Part shown: one piece after another, positions 56,572-64,000 of the stretch
Position numbering within the stretch: the stretch's first letter is position 1
How the letters are laid out: each line of letters begins with the position of its first letter
Assembly (NCBI RefSeq): GCF_001612885.1
Contig: NZ_BDBH01000012.1
Coordinates: 62,001 to 126,000 of the forward strand
DNA: 64,000 nucleotides
Origin: Nocardia harenae NBRC 108248
Lineage (GTDB): Bacteria > Actinomycetota > Actinomycetes > Mycobacteriales > Mycobacteriaceae
Direction: 5' to 3'
The notes under the pieces: model-generated
Told to the model about the DNA's origin: nothing
The model's input: only the letters and a program-made list of their open reading frames with translations
Databases searched by the model: none
Made by a program: the position numbers and the translations under genes

Positions 56572-56662
56572 CAGGCGGGGTGACACCGGTCCGCCCGCGG
56601 CCGCCTCGCAGCGGTGACCTGTCGCGACCGACGGCGCGGACCGCCAGGCGGTGCCCGCGCAT

Positions 56663-56668
56663 TAGGGT
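56663..56668 (+). promoter_or_regulatory. -10 hexamer of the response regulator, leaderless type
   Basis: TAGGGT ends six bases before the GTG at 56675, which gives the regulator its own promoter 92 bp after the kinase stop. Confidence 0.5.
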
Positions 56669-56674
56669 GGGCGC

Positions 56675-57337
56675 GTGGCAATAACCGTGCTGATCGCCGA
56701 CGACCAAGCGATGGTGCGGCAGGGGTTCGGTGCCCTGCTCGCGGCCCAGCCGGACATCAGCGTGGTCGGCGACGCGGCGGACGGAAGGGCGGCGGTGGCC
56801 GAGGCCGCCCGGCTGCGCCCGGACGTGGTGCTCATGGACGTCCGCATGCCGGAGATGAACGGCCTCGACGCCGCCCGCGCCATCCTGGCCGCCGGCTTCG
56901 ACCCGCCGGTCCGGGTGCTCATGCTGACCACCTTCGACATCGACGACTACGTCTACGAGGCGCTCGGCATCGGCGCCAGCGGCTTCCTGCTCAAGGACGC
57001 CCCCGCCGAAGAGCTGGTGCGCGCGGTCCGGGTGGTCGCCGAGGGGCAGGCGCTACTCGCCCCGACCGTCACCCGCAGGCTGATCGCCGACGTCACCCGG
57101 CGCCGGGCGGGCCGGGTGCAGCCCGCGCCGCACCTGAAGCAGCTGACGCCGCGCGAGCGCGAGGTGCTGGAGCTGGTCGCCCGCGGCATGTCGAACACCG
57201 AGATCGCGGAGTCGCTCTTCGTGGCCGAGCAGACGGTGAAAACCCATGTCTCGAAGATCTTCTCGAAGCTGAACCTGCGCGACCGGGCGCAGGCCGTCGT
57301 GCTCGCCTACGAGTCCGGGCTGGTCACCCCGGGCTGA
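56675..57337 (+). CDS. NarL/LuxR-family response regulator
   Basis: The 220-residue regulator has a receiver domain with phosphorylation site D55 in VVLMDVRMPEMNG, conserved D9/D10 and K in FLLKDAPAEELVRAV. A LuxR-type HTH follows (LTPREREVLELVARGMSNTEIAESLFVAEQTVKTHVSKIF). It is the partner of the preceding kinase. Targets may include the neighbouring lipase operon; that is guesswork. Confidence 0.95.
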   Translation: MAITVLIADDQAMVRQGFGALLAAQPDISVVGDAADGRAAVAEAARLRPDVVLMDVRMPEMNGLDAARAILAAGFDPPVRVLMLTTFDIDDYVYEALGIGASGFLLKDAPAEELVRAVRVVAEGQALLAPTVTRRLIADVTRRRAGRVQPAPHLKQLTPREREVLELVARGMSNTEIAESLFVAEQTVKTHVSKIFSKLNLRDRAQAVVLAYESGLVTPG

Positions 57338-57341
57338 GCGG

Positions 57342-58259
57342 TCAGTGCGGGCAGCCGCCGCTCGGCAGCGTCCCGATGTGCCTGGCCAGCAGCTGGGCCA
57401 GGGTGTCGAGCAGCGCGGTGCTGTCGTCGAAGCCTCCGGAGTCGGCGCGCGCCGCCATGGCCACCGCGACCCGGCCGGTGGTGGTGGCGATGGTGCCGAA
57501 CTGGCGCACGGTGTACTCGCCGGTGTCGTCGTCCGGGCCCCAGCCGCCCTTGAACTGGGCGGTCGAGAAGCGGCCGAGCCCCCAGGACTGTTCGGGGGTG
57601 ACCGACCCCATGAGCGCGGTCACCATCTCGCTGCCGGAGAGGCAGGGCAGCTCGGCGGCGAAGGTGGCCTGATCGGTCAGGCTCCACTCGGTGCTGCCGT
57701 AGGAGGAGCCGTCCAGTTCGGGATGGGTGATCGCGGTGCCGGTGGCGGAACGCCCGGCCTCGTCGAGCACCTCCTGCACCGCGGCGCTCGCCTCGCTGTC
57801 GTCGCCGAGCTGCTGCCAGAGCTCCCACGCGGCGTCGTTGTCGGAGACCGTGATCGCGGCCTCGGCGGCTTCGTAGGCGGCGTCCGCGTCCTTGCGCAGC
57901 GCGGCCAGCGCCAGCGGGACCTTGATGGTCGACCAGGCGATGCCGGAGGTCCAGTCACCGAGCACCGTCATCCGGCCGCCGCCGACCGGCAGCACCGCGA
58001 GCCCGACCGCGCCCGGCAGCTCCTCCTGGAGCCGGGTGAAGTCCGCCACCAGCGCGTTCGGGCGGTAGGTGACCCGGGCCCGCCAGTCAGCGGCGCCGGT
58101 GTGGGCGGCCACGGTGACGGGGGTGGGATCGGTCTTGCCGGAGAGCAGCGCGCACGAGGAACTCACCAGGACGACGGTCACCACCAGGGTCCGGATCGAC
58201 CACCCGGCCCGCCGCCGTAAGCGCCCGGCACCACCGGACCACCACTTCGACCTCACCAC
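57342..58259 (-). CDS. Beta-lactamase-fold serine hydrolase, exported
   Basis: From the GTG at 58259 (GGGGAGG six bases upstream) the protein has 305 residues. A membrane/signal segment (IRTLVVTVVLVSSSC, about 22-36) is followed by a penicillin-recognising fold with S110-x-x-K113 in STIKVP, S139-D140-N141 in SDNDAAW, and K237-G-G in QFKGGWG replacing the usual K-T-G. It lacks the class A E166 motif in a recognisable form. More likely a peptidase or cell-wall enzyme than an antibiotic-resistance beta-lactamase. Divergent from the kinase gene, 185 bp away. Confidence 0.8.
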   Translation of the reverse strand: MVRSKWWSGGAGRLRRRAGWSIRTLVVTVVLVSSSCALLSGKTDPTPVTVAAHTGAADWRARVTYRPNALVADFTRLQEELPGAVGLAVLPVGGGRMTVLGDWTSGIAWSTIKVPLALAALRKDADAAYEAAEAAITVSDNDAAWELWQQLGDDSEASAAVQEVLDEAGRSATGTAITHPELDGSSYGSTEWSLTDQATFAAELPCLSGSEMVTALMGSVTPEQSWGLGRFSTAQFKGGWGPDDDTGEYTVRQFGTIATTTGRVAVAMAARADSGGFDDSTALLDTLAQLLARHIGTLPSGGCPH

Positions 58260-58444
58260 ACGCGTCCTCCCCACCACCACTACCAACCCGCGTGTGCGTT
58301 CGTTCTCCGGCGGTGCACGACAAGCAATTCGACAACTCGCGGGCCGCGCCGGAGGGCACGTCCCGCACCATCAGTCTCACCGATTATCACCGGAAACCGA
58401 AACTCCGTGGTGGCGGCGGCTGCGGGTAGGCTCTCAGCCTGGGT

Positions 58445-60418
58445 GTGTCACCGGAAGGGGGCGTGTTGCTGGAGCGCGGTGAGGTGTTCGCGGGATTCAC
58501 CGTGGAGCGGCTGCTCGGCGCGGGCGGCATGGGCTCGGTGTACCTGGCGCGGCAGCCGAGGATGGACCGGCTGATCGCGCTCAAGCTGCTGAACCGGGAG
58601 TTGTTCACGCACACCGAGGTCAGGGCGCGGTTCGAGCGCGAGGCCGATCTGGTGGCGCAGCTGGACCACCCGTCGATCGTCGCGGTGTACGACCGCGGCA
58701 CCGAGGACGGGCAGCTCTGGATCTCCATGCAGTACGTGGACGGGGTGGACGCGGGCACCGTCGATGTCACCGAGCTGCCGCCGGAGCGCGCGGTGCAGAT
58801 CATCGAGGGCGTGGCGGCGGCGCTGGACTACGCGCACAGCATGGGAATTCTGCACCGGGACGTGAAGCCGGGGAACATCATGCTGGCGCGCTCCCAGGGC
58901 GGGCAGGGGGAGCGGGTCTTCCTCACCGACTTCGGCATCGCCCGGCTGCGCGAGGACTCGACGCACCTCACCCAGGACGGGATGTTCACCGCCACCCTGG
59001 CCTATGCCTCGCCGGAGCAGATGACCGGCAATCCGCTCGACCACCGCACCGACCAGTACTCGCTGGCCTGCGCGCTGTACTGGCTGCTGCTCGGGATCGG
59101 GCCGTTCGACTCGCCGAATCCGGCGGACATCATCCACGGGCACCTCAACATGGTTCCTGCGCCCATCGCGCCGCGGCGGCCGGGGATCGCGCCCGCCATG
59201 GATCTGGTGATCGCCAAGGCGATGGCGAAGCATCCGGCGCACCGGTACGGGAGCTGCGGGGAGTTCGCCGCCGCGGCGCGCGCGGCGTTGAACGCGCCGG
59301 GGAGCGGGGGGACGGCGGCGGTCGCGCCGGTCGCCGCGGCGCCGTTCGGGGGCGGGCCGGCTCCGGCGGGGTCGCCGGTCGCGGCGCAGGCGGGTTCGGC
59401 GCCCGGTGCGCCGCCGCCGGGCGCGCCCGGGCCGGTCCCGGTCGCCCCGCCGGGTGGGCAGGTGCCGCAAGGCGTGCCAGGGGCAGCGGGCGCTGTTCCG
59501 GCCGGCCCGCCGGGTGGGCAGGTGCCGCCCGGCGGGCCGGGGGCAGCGGGTGCTGTTCCGGTCGGCCCGCAGGGGGCGCCCGGGCAGGCTGCGCCGGTCC
59601 CGTCGGGGTCCCCGCAGGGCGGGGTGGCACCCCCGCGCAATGGGCACGGCCCGCTGCCGCCGGGGCCGGGGCACGGGGTGACTCCAGGGCCGCGCCAACG
59701 GCGGCGGGGCGGGCGCCGGATCAGCGGCACCCTGCTCCTGGGCTGGCTCGCGGTCGTGGTGGTGGCACTGCTGGTGCTGGTCGGCATCCTGTTCGTGGTG
59801 CTGCGAACCGACGGCGACGAGGGCTCGTCGACGACCCAGGGCCGTGCGGTGGCCCCGCCCCCGCTCCAGGCGACCCCGACGCAGTCGGCGACGGCGGAGG
59901 CCGACCCGCTCGCGGTGAGCCGCCGCGCCTTCCCGCGGCTGGTCCCCGCGGGCAGGGACGAGGACGGCACCGGCTACCTCGGCACCAGCTGCGCGTTGGT
60001 CACCCCGGACGAGGACCGGGTCCGCTTCGAGGAGATCGCGCTCGGCGCGGGCACCTGGACCCGCGCCTGGCGCTGCGACCGCGACACCTTCGACCCCGAG
60101 TCGCTGAGCTACGTGGTGCTGCAGTTCCCGGCCCCGGCCGCGGCCCGCGCCGTGATCGACGCGCTGCCCGCGCACACCAGGACGGTGGAGCGCAAGGACG
60201 GCGCCCCGGTGACCCTGCACCGCTGGCTGCGCCCGGACCCGGCGGGCCCGTTCACCGAGCCGAAGGCCACCGCCAGGCTCATGGTGAGCTTCGGCGACGA
60301 CCCGCAGCGCGCGGCATTCCTGATCTCGGTCGCCAACCATGGCGAGGCGAGCGGCACCGGCCCCACCCCCTCCGCGCAGGCGGTGGTCGACGACTGGTGG
60401 GAGGAGGCCCCGCTGTAG
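58445..60418 (+). CDS. Membrane serine/threonine protein kinase (PknB family)
   Basis: The 657-residue protein has a kinase domain with GAGGMGSVY (25-33), K47 in ALKLL, HRDVKPGN (D139), TDFGIA (D162) and YASPEQM. A long linker rich in Gly, Pro and Ala (about 285-425) includes a 20-residue duplication. The membrane segment is near 429-453 (LLLGWLAVVVVALLVLVGILFVV), and an extracellular domain of about 200 residues with two cysteines (GTSCALV, WRCDRD) follows; it is not PASTA. GTG at 58445 is used, 12 bases after a TAGGCT; a GTG at 58463 is possible. Confidence 0.92.
   Translation: MSPEGGVLLERGEVFAGFTVERLLGAGGMGSVYLARQPRMDRLIALKLLNRELFTHTEVRARFEREADLVAQLDHPSIVAVYDRGTEDGQLWISMQYVDGVDAGTVDVTELPPERAVQIIEGVAAALDYAHSMGILHRDVKPGNIMLARSQGGQGERVFLTDFGIARLREDSTHLTQDGMFTATLAYASPEQMTGNPLDHRTDQYSLACALYWLLLGIGPFDSPNPADIIHGHLNMVPAPIAPRRPGIAPAMDLVIAKAMAKHPAHRYGSCGEFAAAARAALNAPGSGGTAAVAPVAAAPFGGGPAPAGSPVAAQAGSAPGAPPPGAPGPVPVAPPGGQVPQGVPGAAGAVPAGPPGGQVPPGGPGAAGAVPVGPQGAPGQAAPVPSGSPQGGVAPPRNGHGPLPPGPGHGVTPGPRQRRRGGRRISGTLLLGWLAVVVVALLVLVGILFVVLRTDGDEGSSTTQGRAVAPPPLQATPTQSATAEADPLAVSRRAFPRLVPAGRDEDGTGYLGTSCALVTPDEDRVRFEEIALGAGTWTRAWRCDRDTFDPESLSYVVLQFPAPAAARAVIDALPAHTRTVERKDGAPVTLHRWLRPDPAGPFTEPKATARLMVSFGDDPQRAAFLISVANHGEASGTGPTPSAQAVVDDWWEEAPL
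59443..59575 (+). repeat. 60-bp direct repeat in the kinase linker
   Basis: Two full copies of a 60-bp unit and a partial third encode GGQVPQGVPGAAGAVPAGPP and GGQVPPGGPGAAGAVPVGPQ. The period is exact (for example CCGCCGGGTGGGCAGGTGCC at 59448 and 59508). Confidence 0.85.
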
Positions 60419-60421
60419 CGG

Positions 60422-62989
60422 TCAGTCCACCGCCAGCGCCTCCACCACCGGCATCCGGGCCGCGCGCAGCGCGGGCGGAATCGCCCCGAGCATGGCCAGC
60501 CCGAGCGCGATCGCCCCGTAGAGCACCGGGATCGGGCCTGGCCGGTAGACGATGTCGATGGTCATGGCGTGCCCCATGGCCAGCGTGCCCAGGTACTGCA
60601 CCGCCGCCCCGACCGTGAGCCCGAGCACCGCCCCCACCAGCCCGATCCCGGCCGCCTCGGCCAGCACCGAGCGCAGCAGGAAGCGGCGCCCGGTACCGAT
60701 CGCGCGCAGCACCCCCAGCTCCCGCCGCCGCTCCAGCACCGAGAGCATGAGCGTGTTGAGCAGCGCGACCGTCGAGACCAGCACCACGATCCAGAGGATC
60801 ATGGTGCTCAGCGCCGAACCCTGGCGCATGCTCGACGAGATCGCCGCCACCGAGTCGTCGCCCGAGGTCACGGCGAGGTCGGGCGCCGCCGCCCGTTCCA
60901 GCTCGGCGCGCACCGCCGCGGCGTCGGCGCCGGGCGCGAGGTCGACGGCGAGGATGGTCTCGCCGGGGCGCTGGTACCAGTCGCGCATGTGATTCAGGTC
61001 GAGGATGACCACCCCGGAGATGGCGGAGAAGTACGGGATCACCTCGAGCACCGTCACCGTGCGGGCGCCGCTCGGCGTCGGCAGCGTGATCGGGTCGCCC
61101 TGGCCGACCGCGAGCGCGCGGGCGATATCGCGGGAGATCACCACGCCATCGCCGGAGGCGAGCCGGGGCAGCACGTCGGGGCGGACGGCGCGCCAGTTCG
61201 GCGCGCCGGGGTCGGTGGCCGCGTACCCCTGCAGCATGATCCGGCCGGTGCCGAGCGTGGCGAAGGCCATCTGCGCGGGGCGCACCCCGGCCACTCCGGG
61301 CAGTGCCGCCACCTCGTCGCGCAGACCGGGCGGCAGCAGCGGACCGGTGGGGAACTGCTCCAGCGAAGCCGGGCTGACGTAGAAGTCGTTCTCCGCGAGG
61401 TGGTCGAAGGTGGTGGTCGCGGAGTCGACCATGTTCGTGCCCGCGCCGCCGACCGCGACCGTCGCCGCGACGCCGATCAGCACCGTCATGGCGGTGGCCC
61501 AGACCCGGCGCGGCGCGCGCTCCAGCGTGGTCGCGCCGAGCGTGCCCGGCGCGCCGAAGAGCCCGGCCACCGCCGCGGTGGCCCGGACGATCGGGCGGGT
61601 CGCGGCGAAGGCGAGCAGCACCGACGCGGTGAACGAGAGCGAGACCGCCGCCAGCGAGTACCGCCCGAGGTCCGTGGCGGCGACCACCACCGCGACCCCG
61701 GCCAGCGCCGCGCCGAACACCCCGGCCGCGATCCGCGGCGCCCGGGAGTCCGCCTCTGCGGTCCCGGCGTCCACCGGCACCAGCGCCTCCACCGGCGCGA
61801 CCCGGTAGACCTGCCTGGCCGCCACCGCCGCCGCGGCCACCGCCGCGATCACGCAGGCCGCGACGGCGAGCGGAATCGCGTACCAGGGCACCAGGTACTC
61901 GGTGCGCGCCTCGACCGACTCCAGGATGGCGGCGGGCAGCGCCTCGATGGCGCCGCGCCCGATCAGGGTGCCGAGCAGCGCCCCGAGCGCGCCGCCGAGG
62001 GTGCCGATCACCGCCGCCTCGGCGAGCAGGTCGCGCACCATCGGGCCGCGCGCCGCGCCCATGGCGCGCAGCAGCGAGAGCGTCGGACGGCGCTGTGCCA
62101 CCGCCATGCTCATGGCGTTGTAGATGAGGAAGGCCGAGACGATGAGCGCCGCCGCCGACGACATGAGCGTCGAATACCGCACGATCTGGATGGCGCCGCT
62201 GGCCTGCACGGTGCGCAGCCCCGGATCGGCGACCACCGCGCGGCCGCCGACCGCGGCGGTGAGCGCCGCGCGCACCGCCGCCGGGTCGGCGCCGGGCACG
62301 AGCACCACCTGGACCGAGTCGAGCTTGCCCAGCCGCCCGGTGACCAGCTGCGCCAGCGGCAGCGGCGCGACGACCAGGTGGCCGCCGTTGAGCTCGGCGG
62401 CGGCCGCGTCGTCGAGCACCCCGGCGACGGTGACCTTGCCCTGTCCGAGTGGGAAGGTCTCACCCTCGGCGTGGCCGGTGGCGGCGCCGACCAGGACGCC
62501 GCGCGGCACCGTGAGCAGCTTGCTCGCCTGTCCCGCCATCGGCGCGGTGAGCGCGCTGTCCAGCGCGCCGATGCTCGCGTCCGCGCCGATCAGCAGCTGC
62601 CGGTTCGCGCCGGTACCGACCTGGGTGCGCAGCATCGGGACCGCGTGCGCCACACCGGGCGTCGCGGCGACGGCGGGCAGCAGCGACTGCTCGAACCCGG
62701 CATCGGTCACGCCGGTGATCTCCAGCTCGGCGGCGCCTGCCAGGTTCCTGGTGAGCGAATCCACCGATCCGGTGACCGAGCCGGAGATGCTCAGCACCGC
62801 CACCAGCAGCGCCGCCGACACCGCCATCACGATGAGCGAGAGCGCGGTCCGCCCCCGGTGCGCGAGGAGCTCCCCGAGATTGAACAGCCGCAACCGATCC
62901 CACCACGCGCTCACGCCGGGTCGTCGTGGCGTGCGCGCGGGCCCTGCGTGGTTTCGCTCCGCTGCCTCCTCCGGGCCTGACGCGCTCAC
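60422..62989 (-). CDS. ABC transporter permease, FtsX/MacB-like
   Basis: The 855-residue permease has the double FtsX layout: an N-terminal membrane segment (ALSLIVMAVSAALLVAVLS), a large periplasmic-side domain, three membrane segments around 275-400, a second extracytoplasmic domain, and three C-terminal segments. Partner of the ATPase in the LolCDE/MacB family, which moves lipids, lipoproteins or peptides rather than importing nutrients. The GTG at 62989 overlaps the ATPase stop (GTGA). The first 25 residues come from a 75-bp insert; translation could also start at the GTG at 62914. Confidence 0.87.
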   Translation of the reverse strand: MSASGPEEAAERNHAGPARTPRRPGVSAWWDRLRLFNLGELLAHRGRTALSLIVMAVSAALLVAVLSISGSVTGSVDSLTRNLAGAAELEITGVTDAGFEQSLLPAVAATPGVAHAVPMLRTQVGTGANRQLLIGADASIGALDSALTAPMAGQASKLLTVPRGVLVGAATGHAEGETFPLGQGKVTVAGVLDDAAAAELNGGHLVVAPLPLAQLVTGRLGKLDSVQVVLVPGADPAAVRAALTAAVGGRAVVADPGLRTVQASGAIQIVRYSTLMSSAAALIVSAFLIYNAMSMAVAQRRPTLSLLRAMGAARGPMVRDLLAEAAVIGTLGGALGALLGTLIGRGAIEALPAAILESVEARTEYLVPWYAIPLAVAACVIAAVAAAAVAARQVYRVAPVEALVPVDAGTAEADSRAPRIAAGVFGAALAGVAVVVAATDLGRYSLAAVSLSFTASVLLAFAATRPIVRATAAVAGLFGAPGTLGATTLERAPRRVWATAMTVLIGVAATVAVGGAGTNMVDSATTTFDHLAENDFYVSPASLEQFPTGPLLPPGLRDEVAALPGVAGVRPAQMAFATLGTGRIMLQGYAATDPGAPNWRAVRPDVLPRLASGDGVVISRDIARALAVGQGDPITLPTPSGARTVTVLEVIPYFSAISGVVILDLNHMRDWYQRPGETILAVDLAPGADAAAVRAELERAAAPDLAVTSGDDSVAAISSSMRQGSALSTMILWIVVLVSTVALLNTLMLSVLERRRELGVLRAIGTGRRFLLRSVLAEAAGIGLVGAVLGLTVGAAVQYLGTLAMGHAMTIDIVYRPGPIPVLYGAIALGLAMLGAIPPALRAARMPVVEALAVD

Positions 62990-62995
62990 GCCGGG
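62905..62995. repeat. 16-bp direct repeats bounding a 59-bp insert
   Basis: ACGCGCTCACGCCGGG occurs at 62905-62920 and again at 62980-62995. Each copy contains a GTGAGCGCG start context on the minus strand, so the 75-bp period has duplicated the permease start codon in frame. Confidence 0.85.
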
Positions 62996-63690
62996 ACCGC
63001 CCCGGCCCGCTCGTCCGACTCGATCCGCCCGTCGCGCAACGTGATCGCGCGATCACAGGCGGCGATAGCACTCCGGTCGTGGGTCACCATGACGACCGCG
63101 TTCCCGTTCCCCGCGATCTCCCCGAGCAGCTCCAGGATGCCGGCGCCGGTGCGGGAATCGAGATTGCCGGTCGGCTCGTCGGCGAGGATCAGCGGCGGCT
63201 CCATGACCAGCGCCCGCGCCACCGCCACGCGCTGCATCTGCCCGCCGGAGAGCTCGGCGGGCCGGTGCTCGGCGCGCTCCGCCAGCCCGACCCGCTCCAG
63301 CAGCTCCAGCGCCTTCGGCTTGGCCCTGCGCAACCCGGTGCCGTCGAGCAGTTTCGGGATGGCCACGTTCTCCCAGGCGGTCAGCGTGGGCAGCAGGTTG
63401 AAGAACTGGAAGACGAAACCCACCTGGCTGCGCCGGAATTCGGCCTGCTTCTCCTCGCCGAGCGCGCCGATCTCGGTGCCGCGAAAGCGGATCGACCCGG
63501 TGTCGGGGCGGTCGAGCGCGCCGAGCAGGTGCAGCAGCGTGCTCTTGCCGGAGCCGGAGGGGCCGACGATGGCGGTGAATTCGCCGCTGTGCAGCCGGAG
63601 GTCGATGCCGTCGAGGGCACGCACCACCTGATCACCGACCCGGTAGTGCCTGCCGACGCCGCTCAACTCCAGCATGGCCGGTTGCGTCAT
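62986..63690 (-). CDS. ABC transporter ATP-binding protein, LolD/MacB-like
   Basis: The 234-residue ATPase has Walker A GPSGSGKSTLLHLLGALD, Q-loop QFFNLLPTLTAWENV, signature LSGGQMQRVAVARAL, Walker B ILADEPTGNLD and switch MVTHD. The QVGFVFQFFNLLPTLTA stretch is characteristic of LolD/MacB ATPases. It works with the overlapping permease gene downstream. The ATG at 63690 starts MTQPAMLELSGVGRHYRVG. Confidence 0.95.
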   Translation of the reverse strand: MTQPAMLELSGVGRHYRVGDQVVRALDGIDLRLHSGEFTAIVGPSGSGKSTLLHLLGALDRPDTGSIRFRGTEIGALGEEKQAEFRRSQVGFVFQFFNLLPTLTAWENVAIPKLLDGTGLRRAKPKALELLERVGLAERAEHRPAELSGGQMQRVAVARALVMEPPLILADEPTGNLDSRTGAGILELLGEIAGNGNAVVMVTHDRSAIAACDRAITLRDGRIESDERAGAVPA

Positions 63691-63930
63691 CGCGTACTCC
63701 CTCGCTCCGGGCGATTCCCCGCGTGTTGCCCGCTCGTCTCCCGATCGAAGCAGCCGGAGCGCCGGGCGGGCGGCGGATCGGCCGAGAAATCCCCTGATCG
63801 GAGCGGTGCCGTTCCACGGTACGGCGCGCGGCGCCCGCCCGTCCTCGTGCCGAGGGACGTTTTCCCCGCTCCGCCCACGGGCGGAGGCCGCTCCGGCCCC
63901 GGCACGATGTGCGCGCCGTCACTCCGGCGG

Positions 63931-63936
63931 TAACCT
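63931..63936 (+). promoter_or_regulatory. -10 hexamer, leaderless type
   Basis: TAACCT ends six bases before the ATG at 63943. Confidence 0.45.
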
Positions 63937-63942
63937 GGGCGG

Positions 63943-64000
63943 ATGGGAGTGCCAGGGCCGGTGCGGCGGATCGCCGCGGTGCGCGCCCGGCTGCCCGCCC
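63943..64000 (+). CDS. Start of an unidentified gene cut by the window edge
   Basis: An ATG at 63943, six bases after a TAACCT -10, opens a frame of 19 codons to the edge (MGVPGPVRRIAAVRARLPA). It is divergent from the ABC transporter genes. Too short to identify. Confidence 0.4.
   Translation, partial: MGVPGPVRRIAAVRARLPA

Noticed and set aside
62905..62995. Insertion-sequence target-site duplication
   Set aside because: The 59-bp core has no inverted ends or coding capacity for a transposase; 16-bp repeats are also long for a typical target duplication, so it is listed as a repeat rather than a mobile element.

Overview
The window is very GC-rich, densely packed DNA from a mycolic-acid-type actinomycete; Nocardia or a close relative fits best. 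I infer this from gene order. Much of the window follows the order I remember from Mycobacterium tuberculosis Rv3055 down to Rv3011c: TetR/FMN reductase, nrdH-nrdI-nrdE, nrdF, fecB, ctaD, serB2, a PTH2-like hydrolase, ABC ATPase/Nudix/enoyl-CoA hydratase/methyltransferase, the methylglucose lipopolysaccharide (MGLP) block, etfBA, acyltransferases, iscS-mnmA, ligA, an ACT protein and gatC-gatA. The genes in between differ from the mycobacterial set. I saw no rRNA, tRNA, CRISPR array or insertion sequence.

Layout. 1-1.5 kb: molybdopterin genes (moeA fragment, moaA, moaD). 1.5-3.8 kb: a DGPF/YciI protein and its ECF42-type sigma factor, with a matching promoter upstream and a tandem peptide repeat inside the sigma factor. 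4-5.3 kb: TetR regulator and FMN reductase around a long palindrome. 5.5-14.6 kb: class Ib ribonucleotide reductase in two transcription units, each with a pair of NrdR-like boxes 32 bp apart; between them lie RidA, WYL and luciferase-like genes, a decayed gene, mgtE behind a 17-codon leader peptide, and a frameshifted gene. 14.6-24.7 kb: siderophore-binding lipoprotein, cytochrome oxidase subunit I, phosphoserine phosphatase, PTH2-like hydrolase, ABC ATPase, Nudix, crotonase and two methyltransferase-like genes. 24.7-31 kb: beta-propeller lipoprotein, acetyltransferase and MGLP glycosyltransferase/GH57/methyltransferase. 31-37.5 kb: electron-transfer flavoprotein, LysR, NDH-2, GNAT and PlsC-like acyltransferases.

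37.5-41.8 kb is the clearest accessory stretch: a YdcF-like protein, a small helical protein, an 806-residue P-loop NTPase with about thirteen 32-residue Sel1-like repeats, and an orphan PIN-domain protein on the other strand. It looks like a signalling or defence module inserted into otherwise conserved synteny. 41.9-47.5 kb: iscS, mnmA, a MetE-like protein and ligA. 47.6-49.7 kb: another accessory patch with a small secreted protein and an AAA15/21-type ATPase. 49.8-52.5 kb: ACT protein and gatCA. 52.5-64 kb: SRPBCC protein, a phospholipase A2/lipase pair, a two-component system, a beta-lactamase-fold serine hydrolase, a membrane Ser/Thr kinase, and an ABC exporter of the LolCDE/MacB type whose permease carries a 75-bp in-frame duplication-like insert.

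A recurring feature is a -10 hexamer ending 6-7 nt before the start codon with no ribosome-binding site, which predicts leaderless mRNAs for at least seven genes and helps choose their starts.
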